Shown: piece after piece, positions 25,273 to 34,033 of the stretch
Numbering within the stretch: the stretch's first letter is position 1
Layout of the letters: each line of letters begins with the position of its first letter
Source of the DNA: Anaerolineae bacterium
Lineage (GTDB): Bacteria; Chloroflexota; Anaerolineae; Anaerolineales; Anaerolineaceae
Direction of reading: 5' to 3'
Assembly (NCBI GenBank): GCA_013314735.1
Contig: JABUFD010000003.1
Span: forward strand, 496,001 to 560,000
Length of the DNA stretch: 64,000 bases
Notes under the pieces: generated by a model
What the model was told of the DNA's origin: nothing
Databases searched by the model: none
What the model saw: the letters and a program-made list of their open reading frames with translations, nothing else
Position numbers and translations under genes: made by a program

Positions 25273-26619
25273 ATGTCGAATAAAGAGAATTTGTTTGCTG
25301 TGTTCCGCCATGAGCAAAGCGAAGCCGTACCCTGGGTACCCTTCGCCGGCGTGCATGCCGGAAAGTTGAAAGGCTACAGCGGCCGTGAAATGCTGACCGA
25401 TGCCGAAAAACTGTATGAATCCCTGCTGGAAGTGCACCGCGTGTACGACCCGGACGGCATGCCGGTAACGTTTGACCTGCAGATTGAAGCTGAGATTCTC
25501 GGCTGCGACCTGGTGTGGGCGGATGAAGCCCCGCCGTCGGTCGTCAGCCATCCGCTGGGAGAAACCCTCTCAATCCCAGGTGCAATTCCCCAACCCACCG
25601 ACGGCCGCCTGCCGTTGGTGCTGGATGTGATGCGCCGCATGAAAACCGCCGTGGGGCAGGATACCGCCCTGTACGGCCTTGTGACCGGCCCGTTCACCCT
25701 GGCTTCGCACCTGCGCGGGACGGATATCTTCATGGATACCTTCGACCATCCCGAATTCCTGCACGAATTGATGGCTTATACCACGCGCGTTGCCATCGCC
25801 GTTGCCGATCATTACATCGATGCCGGTATGGACGTGATCGCCCTCGTCGATCCGGTGGTATCACAGGTCAGTCCGCGCATGTTCAACAAATACCTCAGCG
25901 GGCCGTTCAAATCCCTGTTCGACCACATTCGCGCGCGCGGGGTTTTCTCCTCCTTCTTTGTGTGCGGCGATGCCACCAAGAACATTAAAGTGATGTGTGA
26001 AACCGGTCCCGACTGCATCTCGATTGATGAGAACATCGACATGGTCAGCGCCAAGCAGATCACGGACAGCTACAATGTGGCCATTGCTGGCAATATCCCG
26101 CTGTCCTCCACCATGTTGTTGGGCACCCAGCAGGACAATATGAAATTCGTGGTGGACCTGCTGGGCAAGGTTGACCATCACAACTTCATCCTCTCTCCCG
26201 GCTGCGATATGCCGTATGACACCCCGGTGGAGAATACCATCGGTGCCATGCAGGCTGTGCGTGAAACCGAAGCGATCCGCCAGCTGGTGGCCAATTACAC
26301 CAGCCCGCTGGATGACATCGATGTGGAACTGCCCGATTACGACAATCTGGAACGTCCGCTGCTGGAAGTGTTCACGATCGATTCCGCCACCTGCGCCGCC
26401 TGCGGTTACATGACCGCCGTTGCCAAACAGGTGGTGGAAGGCATGGACGGCAAAGTAGACTGGGTGGAACGCAACAGCATGAACCGCGAGAACCTGGCCC
26501 GCCTGAAAAAGATGGGGCTGAGCCACCTGCCGGAAATATACATCAACGGCAAACTGGCCTATTCCTCCAACATCCCCAGCGCCGGCGAACTGCGCGCCGC
26601 ATTGGAGAAACTGCTCTAA
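25273..26619 (+). CDS. Uroporphyrinogen-decarboxylase-fold methyltransferase with C-terminal thioredoxin-like domain
   Basis: 448 residues from the ATG at 25273 (AAGGTG five bases upstream). Residues 1-350 form a URO-D/MtaA-like barrel (FRHEQSEAVPWVPFAGVHAGKL, GLVTGPFTLASHLRGTDIF, NIPLSSTMLLGT, FILSPGCDMPYDTPVENT). MtaA-type enzymes use a zinc bound by H-x-C and a later Cys; here the segment is FFVCGDAT, so the Cys is kept and the usual His is replaced. Residues about 365-448 add a thioredoxin/redoxin-like domain with C-x-x-C (TCAACGYMTAVAKQVVEG) and LPEIYINGKLAYSSNIPS. A role in corrinoid-dependent methyl transfer with a built-in redox partner is inferred; no corrinoid protein lies nearby. 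Confidence 0.82.
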   Translation: MSNKENLFAVFRHEQSEAVPWVPFAGVHAGKLKGYSGREMLTDAEKLYESLLEVHRVYDPDGMPVTFDLQIEAEILGCDLVWADEAPPSVVSHPLGETLSIPGAIPQPTDGRLPLVLDVMRRMKTAVGQDTALYGLVTGPFTLASHLRGTDIFMDTFDHPEFLHELMAYTTRVAIAVADHYIDAGMDVIALVDPVVSQVSPRMFNKYLSGPFKSLFDHIRARGVFSSFFVCGDATKNIKVMCETGPDCISIDENIDMVSAKQITDSYNVAIAGNIPLSSTMLLGTQQDNMKFVVDLLGKVDHHNFILSPGCDMPYDTPVENTIGAMQAVRETEAIRQLVANYTSPLDDIDVELPDYDNLERPLLEVFTIDSATCAACGYMTAVAKQVVEGMDGKVDWVERNSMNRENLARLKKMGLSHLPEIYINGKLAYSSNIPSAGELRAALEKLL

Positions 26620-26640
26620 ACCAACCCAAACCCGGCAATT

Positions 26641-26686
26641 AAAAAGAATCCCACTGGTTCATGAAACACTGGGATTCTTTTTTTTT
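26641..26686 (+). terminator. Rho-independent terminator after the URO-D methyltransferase gene
   Basis: AAAAGAATCCCA and TGGGATTCTTTT form a stem around a loop of about a dozen bases, followed by nine or more T. An A-run precedes it, so it can also stop the convergent ribokinase transcript. Confidence 0.9.
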
Positions 26687-26726
26687 CAATCGCTGTCAGT
26701 CATCCGCATCCAGGCCAGCCCGTTGT

Positions 26727-27653
26727 TTACTCCCACTGCTGGCGGTAGGCATCCACCTCGGCGCGGGTGGGCATGGCAGCCTGCGCGCCGGCACGGGTGG
26801 TGGCCAGGGCGGCCACCGCATTGCTGAAACGGAGCGTTTCCTCCACATCTCGGGCTTCCGCCAGCGCCACGGCAAACGCCCCCACAAAAGCATCCCCTGC
26901 CCCTACGGTATCCACCGGCTGCACCGGGTAGGCGGGGTAATAGGCGCGCTGGTGGGCATCAACGTAGTGCGCGCCGCGCGCCCCCAGGGTGATCACCACC
27001 GCGCCCACTCCCCGGCCCAGCAATACCGCGCTGGCATGTTCGATCTCTTCCAGTTCATGTACCGGCAGGCCGCTTAACCGGGCGGCTTCAGTTTCATTCA
27101 CAATCAGCACATCCACCAGCGCCAGCCATTCCGCGGGGAATTCGCAGTACGGTGCGGCATTGAGGATGGTCCTGGTGCCGTGCTGTTTTGCCAATTGCAG
27201 TGCCGCCTGCACCGCATCCAACGGGACCTCCAGCTGGCACACCAGCACAGCCGCGCCGGCAATCACGTCCGCATGGGATTCGATATCCGCGGCATGCAGC
27301 AGGCGGTTTGCGCCGCCGGATGCGATGATGAAGTTATCGCGCGTACCATCCTCAATCCCGATCAATGCCACCCCGCTGTTGACGCCCGGCACACGTTTCA
27401 CGTGCGAACAATCAACCCCGGCGTTTTCCAGGCCGGCGAATAGCGCATCGCCAAAGCTGTCCTGCCCCAGGCAGCCCAGCATTACCGTTGGGCTGCCCAG
27501 CCGGGCGGCAGCCACCGCCTGGTTGGCGCCTTTACCGCCGCCGCTGGTTTGCAGATTGCCGCCCAGCACCGTTTCACCGGGCACCGGCAGGCGCGGGGTA
27601 TGCACCACCAGGTCCATATTGATACTGCCAGCCACCACGATTGCTGTAGCCAT
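26727..27653 (-). CDS. rbsK: Ribokinase (PfkB family)
   Basis: 308 residues. Both PfkB signatures are present: GGNLQTSGGGKGANQAVAAARLG near residue 35 and DTVGAGDAFVGAFAVAL with catalytic base D254. AGSINMDLVVHTPRLPVPGET at the N-terminus is the ribokinase-type sugar-binding start (NxD). It phosphorylates ribose at O5 or a close analogue such as deoxyribose. It starts ten bases after the DUF59 gene on the same strand and ends before a shared terminator. No ribose transporter is adjacent. Confidence 0.9.
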   Translation of the reverse strand: MATAIVVAGSINMDLVVHTPRLPVPGETVLGGNLQTSGGGKGANQAVAAARLGSPTVMLGCLGQDSFGDALFAGLENAGVDCSHVKRVPGVNSGVALIGIEDGTRDNFIIASGGANRLLHAADIESHADVIAGAAVLVCQLEVPLDAVQAALQLAKQHGTRTILNAAPYCEFPAEWLALVDVLIVNETEAARLSGLPVHELEEIEHASAVLLGRGVGAVVITLGARGAHYVDAHQRAYYPAYPVQPVDTVGAGDAFVGAFAVALAEARDVEETLRFSNAVAALATTRAGAQAAMPTRAEVDAYRQQWE

Positions 27654-27663
27654 CAGGCAGCTC

Positions 27664-28026
27664 CTAGTACAGGCCCCATTCGCCGAGGCCCTCCTGCATC
27701 ATCGTGGGTTCCCACAGTTCATCCCCCAGTTCCACGGTCACCATTCGCATCAGAGCCTGCTCGGCGGTCTGTTCCACCTGCTGGATCAACGCCGGGCCAT
27801 AGGGACAAAACGGCGTGGTCAGGATCATCGTGATCAACACTTCATCCTCGCCGTCTTCACCGCTGATGTAACTCACATCACGGATCAGGCCCAGCTGCAT
27901 CATCGATAATCCCAATTCGGGGTCCATCACGGTGTCCATCGCCTCTTCGAGGATCTTGCATAAGCCGGGGTATTCAGCATCGGCATCCCACACGGGACGG
28001 TTGTTGTTTTCGGTTTCTTCTGTCAT
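27664..28026 (-). CDS. DUF59/MIP18-family protein (SufT/PaaD-like)
   Basis: 120 residues from the ATG at 28026, with AGGAGA upstream. Contains the family core ILEEAMDTVMDPELGLSMMQLGLIRDVSYI and ITMILTTPFCPYGPALIQQVEQTAEQAL with the conserved Cys. Proteins of this family assist Fe-S cluster assembly or target-protein maturation. The acidic N-terminus (MTEETENNN) is an extension. Probably co-transcribed with the ribokinase gene downstream, although a functional link is not obvious. Confidence 0.85.
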   Translation of the reverse strand: MTEETENNNRPVWDADAEYPGLCKILEEAMDTVMDPELGLSMMQLGLIRDVSYISGEDGEDEVLITMILTTPFCPYGPALIQQVEQTAEQALMRMVTVELGDELWEPTMMQEGLGEWGLY

Positions 28027-28273
28027 GGCAAATCTCCTGTTCTTCCTGCGGAAGAACCATACACAGTTCAGCAGATAAACTGATTGTACCGCAACGAAGT
28101 GAATTTTTGAAATGCAGCCCGGCTGCGGTGATGGATCAGGGCTGCTCCATGTCGCCTGCCCTTCCAATAAAATGCGGCAACCAGGCAGCACAAGGATGGT
28201 ACAATTCCAGTGATTCAAACAACCGCCCGATGAATTGGGCGGTATGATTAGCGGTAGAAACAGGATCAATGGT

Positions 28274-29317
28274 ATGAATGCGAAGAGTTCCCTTCCCCTT
28301 GGAAAGCTGCCTGCCCCGATGCTGCGGCAGCTCCTCAGCAATGTGCCCATTTCCGACCCGCGCGTGCTGCTCGGGCCGGGTATCGGCCTGGACTGCGCCG
28401 TGATCGATATCGGCAATTCGCTGCTGGTATTCAAATCCGACCCGATCACCTTTGCCACGGATGAGATCGGCTGGTACTGCGTTCAGGTGTGTGCCAACGA
28501 TATTGCCACCACTGGCGCTGAACCACGCTGGATGCTGACCACCTTGCTGATGCCGGGCGGCAGCGCCACCGAAGCCCAGGTGACCGCGATCACCAACCAG
28601 GTCTACCGCGCCTGCCAATCAATGAACATCTCTCTTGTCGGCGGGCATACCGAAATCACCCACGGTATTGACCACCCGATCCTGATGGGCACCCTGGTGG
28701 GCGAGGTGGAGCATACCAACCTGGTCACCCAGCAAGGTGCAAACCCCGGAGACCACATCCTGCTCACCAAGGGCGTTCCGATTGAAGCCACCGCAATCCT
28801 GGCGCGCGAATTTCCGCGCCTGCTGAAACCCGTCCTATCAACGGATGAACTGCGCAAAGCCGCCGACTACCTGTACCTGCCCGGTATCGGCATCACCCGT
28901 GATGCGCGCCTGGCGCGTTCCGCAGGCCGTGTGACTGCCATGCACGATCCCACCGAAGGCGGCCTGGCCGCCGCCCTGTGGGAACTGGCACAGGCTTCTG
29001 CGGTGACCTTGCGCGTCCGCCGTGAGGCGATCCTGATCCCGGACCTGGCGCGGCGAATTTGTGAGCACCTTGGGCTGGACCCCCTGGCAACGATTGCCTC
29101 GGGCGCACTGCTGATGACGGTGGCGCCGGGTGATGCCGAAACCATTTGCCGCAGCCTGCGGGCGGAGGGAATCCATTGCGCTGAAATCGGTGTGGTCAGC
29201 AGCGGTTCAGCTGCTGTCTGGCTGGAGGAAAGCGATGGCAGCCACAGTGCGCTGCCCTGCCCCGCCCGTGACGAACTGGCGCGCTTTTACGAAGAACAGG
29301 CGAACCCTCCCGCATGA
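28274..29317 (+). CDS. AIR-synthase/HypE-like ATP-binding protein
   Basis: 347 residues from the ATG at 28274; an in-frame ATG at 28244 is possible but the family begins at SLPLGKLPAPMLRQLL. The order LLGPGIGLDCAVIDIG, FATDEIGWYCVQVCANDIATTGAEPRWM, LVGGHTEITHGID and TAMHDPTEGGLAAALWELA matches the PurM/HypE/SelD superfamily, closest in look to HypE-like proteins of unknown substrate. No hydrogenase maturation genes accompany it, so HypE itself is doubtful. It overlaps the TPR gene by four bases. Confidence 0.8.
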   Translation: MNAKSSLPLGKLPAPMLRQLLSNVPISDPRVLLGPGIGLDCAVIDIGNSLLVFKSDPITFATDEIGWYCVQVCANDIATTGAEPRWMLTTLLMPGGSATEAQVTAITNQVYRACQSMNISLVGGHTEITHGIDHPILMGTLVGEVEHTNLVTQQGANPGDHILLTKGVPIEATAILAREFPRLLKPVLSTDELRKAADYLYLPGIGITRDARLARSAGRVTAMHDPTEGGLAAALWELAQASAVTLRVRREAILIPDLARRICEHLGLDPLATIASGALLMTVAPGDAETICRSLRAEGIHCAEIGVVSSGSAAVWLEESDGSHSALPCPARDELARFYEEQANPPA

Positions 29318-30633
29318 AAGACCCGCGCGACCTGCTGCAACTTTCCGCGCTGTGTTTGCCCGATATTCCCCTGCCATTGAAGGTGCTGCGCGATGCCCTG
29401 CAATGGCTGCCAGATGACTTCCACCAGGCGCAGCAAACCCTGGTTCAACAGGGTTCGTGGATGGAAATCCCCTCGGTGGGGGTGTTGCTGCCGGTGCAAT
29501 CGTGGCAAAGCCTGCAAGACGGCCAGGCCGGCCAGGCAGCCTCTTTGATTACGGCGGTGCTGGCATCCGCCCAAAGCGCCATGCAGCACCACAGCCGCCT
29601 GGCACAACTGGCAGCCATCCGCGAACTGGGACCGCACTTGCTGCATTTTGCGCAGCAGTCAGATGCGCTGCAATTGGCGGAAAGCCCCCACCTGTACCGG
29701 GTGCTGGGCGAATACCTGCTGGTGGTCGGCAAAGCTCCTGAGGCGGAAAGCTGCCTCCGGCATGCCATGCAATCCCCGCTTGCCCCGCATGCACCCTCCT
29801 GGCAGATCGAACTCCAATCCTTGTTGGGCCGGGCCTGCCAGGCGCAGCAACAGTTTGAACAGGCAGAACGCGCCTACCAGGTTGCGGTTGACACCGCCGC
29901 ATCCCTTTACGGAACTGCCGATTCCCGCCTGTCGCCGCTGGTTGAAAACCTGGGGCAACTGGCCTACACGCGCGGTGATTTTCCGGCAGCGGTGGCTTAC
30001 TACCAGCGCACACTGGAGATCGACCAGGCCGCGGGTGCGGACGCCAACCGCATCGCCAGCCGCTGGAACAATCTCGGGCGCGTTTACCAGGGAGCCGCTG
30101 ACCTGTCCGCTGCGCTGGCTTGTTTCCAGCAGGCGGAAATCCTGTGGCAAACCGAAGGCGTGAGTGACCACCATGTCAACCAGGCGCTGGCGCTGAAAAA
30201 TTTGGGCGTGGTCTACCAGCAATTGGGACAACTGCCCCAGGCAAAGGATTGCCTGGAACGCGCCATCCTGCTCAGTGAGGGTTTTTACGGCAAAGACCAC
30301 CCGGATATCGGGCGGGATGCCGGCTTGCTGGCGGGCATCCTGCAGCAGATGGGCGACCTCGAAGGTGCCCTGGCACAGTTCCGCCGCGCGGTGCGGGTGG
30401 ATCGCAAAGCCTTTGGCGACATCCATCCTGAAGTGGCGCTCAATCTCAACAACATGGGTGTGCTCCTGGCGCAGATGGGCAAACCCACCCGGGCCTGCGA
30501 AACGTTTTCCGAAGCCATCCGTATTCTGGAGCAATGCGCCGCGCCCGATCATCCCTACCGGCTGCAAGCCGAGGAGAATTTGCGAGGTTGCCAGCCCGGC
30601 CTGAATTCGATACAATCAAACCATGCTCCCTGA
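29314..30633 (+). CDS. Tetratricopeptide-repeat protein
   Basis: 439 residues, ATGA overlap with the upstream AIR-synthase-like gene. Residues about 125-430 hold seven or so TPRs of the 40-44 residue kinesin-light-chain type (ALALKNLGVVYQQLGQLPQAKDCLERAILLSEGFYGKDHPD). The N-terminal 120 residues (LPDIPLPLKVLRDALQWLPDD) look like a winged-helix-like or small helical module of a MalT/STAND-type protein but no nucleotide-binding domain follows. Likely a cytosolic scaffold. It overlaps the next gene, a histidine kinase, by 11 bases, suggesting a joint signalling role. Confidence 0.82.
   Translation: MKDPRDLLQLSALCLPDIPLPLKVLRDALQWLPDDFHQAQQTLVQQGSWMEIPSVGVLLPVQSWQSLQDGQAGQAASLITAVLASAQSAMQHHSRLAQLAAIRELGPHLLHFAQQSDALQLAESPHLYRVLGEYLLVVGKAPEAESCLRHAMQSPLAPHAPSWQIELQSLLGRACQAQQQFEQAERAYQVAVDTAASLYGTADSRLSPLVENLGQLAYTRGDFPAAVAYYQRTLEIDQAAGADANRIASRWNNLGRVYQGAADLSAALACFQQAEILWQTEGVSDHHVNQALALKNLGVVYQQLGQLPQAKDCLERAILLSEGFYGKDHPDIGRDAGLLAGILQQMGDLEGALAQFRRAVRVDRKAFGDIHPEVALNLNNMGVLLAQMGKPTRACETFSEAIRILEQCAAPDHPYRLQAEENLRGCQPGLNSIQSNHAP
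30611..30616 (+). promoter_or_regulatory. Candidate leaderless -10 box (TACAAT) inside the TPR gene end
   Basis: TACAAT, six bases, then the ATG (30623) of the histidine kinase. No purine-rich ribosome binding site is seen, so an internal leaderless promoter is plausible. Confidence 0.4.
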
Positions 30634-33600
30634 CCGTGATATACCCCCCCTCCCGGACGACAGCCTGCCGATGGAAGAACAACTGCGCCTGCTGCGCCAG
30701 CACCTGACCGAGCTGAGCCAGCGCGAAACCCATTTTCGCACGCTCTTCAACCGCCTGCCAGTTGGTATCTACGAGAGCAGCCTGGACGGTCAATTGCTCA
30801 ACGCCAACCCCTACCTGGCGCAGTTGTTGGGGTTTGACAGCCTGTCAGACCTGATGCAGCATTCCCTCCAGGACATTTACCATAATTATGATGCGGTGAT
30901 GCCCCAGATCATGCTCACGCTGCAGCGGACGGAGCACATCGACAACCTCGACCTGCGGCTGGTGCGCCGCGACGGCTCCGTGCTGTGGACCTCTGTCAAC
31001 CTGGCCATCATCCGTGATATCCACGGGCGGTTGTGCATCCAGGGCATTGTATGGGATGTCACCCCGCGCAAATTATCGGAACGCGCCCTGCGCGAAAGCG
31101 AGGAGCGCTACCAGAGCGTGGTGATGGCACTGGTGGAGGGGGTGATCGTTTGCAACGCGGATGATATCATCATCGCCTGCAATCCCAGCGCCGAGCAGAT
31201 CCTCGGACAGCCTTCGGTGCAGTTGATCGGAAAACGCCCGCTGCAGCACCTCGAAACCAGGCGTGAAGACGGAAGTGACATTCCCTACGAGGATTACCCC
31301 TCGCTGCAAGCCCTGCGCACCGGCAGGCCCTGCTTGAACCAGCGCATGAAGGTGGTGCGCCTTGATGGCAGCACGGTATGGATTGCAATCAATTCTCAGC
31401 CATTGTTTTATCCCGGTGAAGATACCCCATACGGTGTGGTGTCTTCCTTCCAGGATATCACCCAGCGCGTGGTAACCCGCGCCCAATTGGAACGCCAGAT
31501 GCAGGTGCTGCGGGTGATCAATGCCATATCTGCCGCCGGCGCGGAGAGCAAAAACGAACAGGAATTCCTGCTGCAAACCGAAGCCTGGATGCGGGAAATT
31601 TTCCGCCAGGTAAAGCTCGACCTGCTGGTATTGAATGAAAGCCAGGGCATGCTCGAAAACGTGACCCATGAACACCAGGTACACCTGGGAAACGGGCTGT
31701 CGGGCATCGTTGCCATCGACGGACGCACCCGCATCATCGATGATCTCGGCCCGGAAGCAGAACCGTATGCCCCCCTGCACCCAGGCACACAATCCGCGCT
31801 GTGCACCCCGATCACAGCGGAGGAACAAATTTTGGGGGTGCTGTGCCTGGAAAGTGCCCACCGTGGCGCGTTCGATGAAAACACCGAGGAAATGGCCCGT
31901 GCCCTGTGCGGGCAGATCGCTTCGGTGCTGGTCAAGATGCGCTCGCTGGAAGAAGAACGCCAGCGCCTCAAACAGCTTGAAACCCTCGTCAACATCTCGC
32001 GCGCCATGCGCCGCGCGCAAAACACCACTGAAATCCTCTCGATCCTGGTGGAACGCACGATCGATGTCCTGGGCGCTTCTTCCCTGGCGCTGCTGCTTGA
32101 CCGCGGCCAGGTGCTGCAGGAAGCCTGGCTCTACAACCTGGATCCCGGCCTGACCGGCACCGCCATCCCTGAACGGTTTAATGACCCCTACTGGCAGGTG
32201 ATGCAGAATCGCCAGATGGCTTTTTTACCGACCGAGCACATGCCGCCTGAACCGGAACAGAACCCGGTGCTGCGCGCGGTACTCAGCCACAGCTATTGGA
32301 GTGTGCTGATGCCGTTAAAAGCCACCCATACCATGCTGGGGGTGATGCACATCGCGTTCACGGACCACCGCAACAAACTGACCCGCACCGAGAGGGAAAC
32401 CCTTACCACCATGGCGGAGATCGCCGGCATCTCACTGCACCGCACCCAGATCACCGAAACCCTGGAACAACGCGTGGCCGAACGCACGCGTTCGCTGCAG
32501 GCGCTGTACAATTTGCGCCAGGTGGCAGGTGAACTGCTGGAGCTGCCCGAAATGCTGCGACGGGCGCTGACCGAGGTGCTCAACGCCGTGCAAACCGATG
32601 CCGGTGCAGTATACATGGCGGAAACCAATGCGCGCGGCGAGCGCCGGCTGGTGCTGCATGTGTCCAGCGGCATCCCGCAGCCTGTGATTGACAGCCTGCA
32701 TCAATTGGAATACAAAAACCAGATCTACTGGGAAGACTGGATCCTGCACGACCCACTGATTATCCAGGTACCTGACCTCACCCAGCGCGCACAGGTACCC
32801 CGGGCGGTGCTGGAAAGCAACCTGCGCCATTTTATCGCCCTGCCGATGCGCTTCAAAAACCGGATGATCGGTGTGCTGGCGATCTTCAGTCACCGGGCGG
32901 AGGCTTTCACCACGGAGGACATTAACCTGTTGGAAAATGCCGCCAACCAGGTGGCAGACGCGATTGAAACTGCGCGCCTGCGCCGCCAGGCACAGGAAGG
33001 CGCCGTGGTGCAGGAGCGCCAACGCCTGGCGCGTGAACTGCATGATTCCGTCACCCAGGCCCTCTACAGCCTGAACCTGATGGTGAATGCCGCCCGGCGC
33101 TTTGCCGAAAGCGGCAACCTGGAACGGTCGCTGTATTACCTCGACCAGCTCCCGGATATTTCCCAGCAGGCATTAAAGGAAATGCGCCTGCTGATCTACG
33201 ACCTGCGCCCCTCCGCACTGGAAGAAGAAGGGCTGGCGTTCGCCCTCGGGCAGCGCCTGGAAACGGTGGAACGGCGGGCTGGCGTCAACGCCGCCCTGCG
33301 CTGCGATCCAGCGATCAAGCTGCCGCGGGAAATTGAGGAAGGCATCTACCGCATCACGATCGAAGCCCTGAACAACGTCCTCAAACATGCCGCCGCCACG
33401 GATGCCGCGGTACGGGTGGAAGCCAATGAAGATACCGTGGTGCTCGAAGTGGAAGACAACGGCAAAGGCTTTGAACCCACCCACGGCATCCTGTCCGAAG
33501 GGATCGGGATGAAGAGTATGCGGGAACGTGCCGAGCAGTTACGCGGCAGCTTTGAGATTTTTTCACGCCCCGGCAGCGGCGCCCTGGTGCGCGCCGTGAT

Positions 33601-33673
33601 CCCGCTCAAGCCTGCTTCCGCCACCGGGAACCTGGTGCCCGAAAACTTCAATCCCGGCGATATCAATTACTGA
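30623..33673 (+). CDS. Multi-sensor histidine kinase: PAS-PAS-GAF-GAF-GAF-HisKA_3-HATPase
   Basis: 1016 residues, no membrane segment. PAS domains at about 35-150 (HFRTLFNRLPVGIYESSLDG) and 160-290 (YQSVVMALVEGVIVCNADDI), three GAF domains at about 300-445, 455-610 and 640-790, a coiled coil (LEQRVAERTRSLQALYNLRQ) before the third GAF, HisKA_3 with RQRLARELHDSVTQALYSLN (phospho-acceptor H807) and HATPase with VEDNGKGF and LSEGIGMKSMRERAEQL. NarX/DegS-type output normally pairs with a LuxR-type response regulator, but none is present in the window. Overlaps the TPR gene by 11 bases. Confidence 0.92.
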   Translation: MLPDRDIPPLPDDSLPMEEQLRLLRQHLTELSQRETHFRTLFNRLPVGIYESSLDGQLLNANPYLAQLLGFDSLSDLMQHSLQDIYHNYDAVMPQIMLTLQRTEHIDNLDLRLVRRDGSVLWTSVNLAIIRDIHGRLCIQGIVWDVTPRKLSERALRESEERYQSVVMALVEGVIVCNADDIIIACNPSAEQILGQPSVQLIGKRPLQHLETRREDGSDIPYEDYPSLQALRTGRPCLNQRMKVVRLDGSTVWIAINSQPLFYPGEDTPYGVVSSFQDITQRVVTRAQLERQMQVLRVINAISAAGAESKNEQEFLLQTEAWMREIFRQVKLDLLVLNESQGMLENVTHEHQVHLGNGLSGIVAIDGRTRIIDDLGPEAEPYAPLHPGTQSALCTPITAEEQILGVLCLESAHRGAFDENTEEMARALCGQIASVLVKMRSLEEERQRLKQLETLVNISRAMRRAQNTTEILSILVERTIDVLGASSLALLLDRGQVLQEAWLYNLDPGLTGTAIPERFNDPYWQVMQNRQMAFLPTEHMPPEPEQNPVLRAVLSHSYWSVLMPLKATHTMLGVMHIAFTDHRNKLTRTERETLTTMAEIAGISLHRTQITETLEQRVAERTRSLQALYNLRQVAGELLELPEMLRRALTEVLNAVQTDAGAVYMAETNARGERRLVLHVSSGIPQPVIDSLHQLEYKNQIYWEDWILHDPLIIQVPDLTQRAQVPRAVLESNLRHFIALPMRFKNRMIGVLAIFSHRAEAFTTEDINLLENAANQVADAIETARLRRQAQEGAVVQERQRLARELHDSVTQALYSLNLMVNAARRFAESGNLERSLYYLDQLPDISQQALKEMRLLIYDLRPSALEEEGLAFALGQRLETVERRAGVNAALRCDPAIKLPREIEEGIYRITIEALNNVLKHAAATDAAVRVEANEDTVVLEVEDNGKGFEPTHGILSEGIGMKSMRERAEQLRGSFEIFSRPGSGALVRAVIPLKPASATGNLVPENFNPGDINY

Positions 33674-33700
33674 GCCATCGCGGCGGCTGGCGAAAACTAT

Positions 33701-34024
33701 TCATCGACGCTTGCGGCGCCTAGTTTTATGCACATTGCGCAAACGCCGGATTTGCAAAACGATTAAGGCAACCGAGCCGGAAAACAACAGGATGGCGAGG
33801 CCGATCAGCAGGCGGATGCGTTCTGCGGTAACGCCGCGGCCGCTGTAGAACAGCACCTGCAGCAGGAACCACAGCAGCAGCAACCCCATCAAACCGACCA
33901 GCAGCCAATGCCACCACGGCAGTCCATCGGCAGGGGAAGGAGAATGCAATCCCCGCCCCCCAGTTTCCTGGGAGGCGGGTGTGGGTTTTGGATTCTCAAC
34001 CGGTTGCGGCTTGTTCCGACTCAT
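33701..34024 (-). CDS. Small two-helix membrane protein at the end of the Tad-like operon
   Basis: 107 residues: a polar Pro-rich N-terminus, two membrane segments (about 37-61, HWLLVGLMGLLLLWFLLQVL, and 71-91, IRLLIGLAILLFSGSVALIV) and a very basic tail (RRLRNVHKTRRRKRR). Not recognised as a family. It follows the PA14-domain pilin gene by nine bases on the same strand, so it is probably translated with it. Confidence 0.65.
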   Translation of the reverse strand: MSRNKPQPVENPKPTPASQETGGRGLHSPSPADGLPWWHWLLVGLMGLLLLWFLLQVLFYSGRGVTAERIRLLIGLAILLFSGSVALIVLQIRRLRNVHKTRRRKRR

Positions 34025-34033
34025 CCGGTCCTG

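Noticed and set aside
28235-28273. Upstream TTG/ATG starts for the AIR-synthase-like gene
   Set aside because: The extra residues are not part of the family and the TTG lies inside a small GGGCGG hairpin; the ATG at 28274 fits better.
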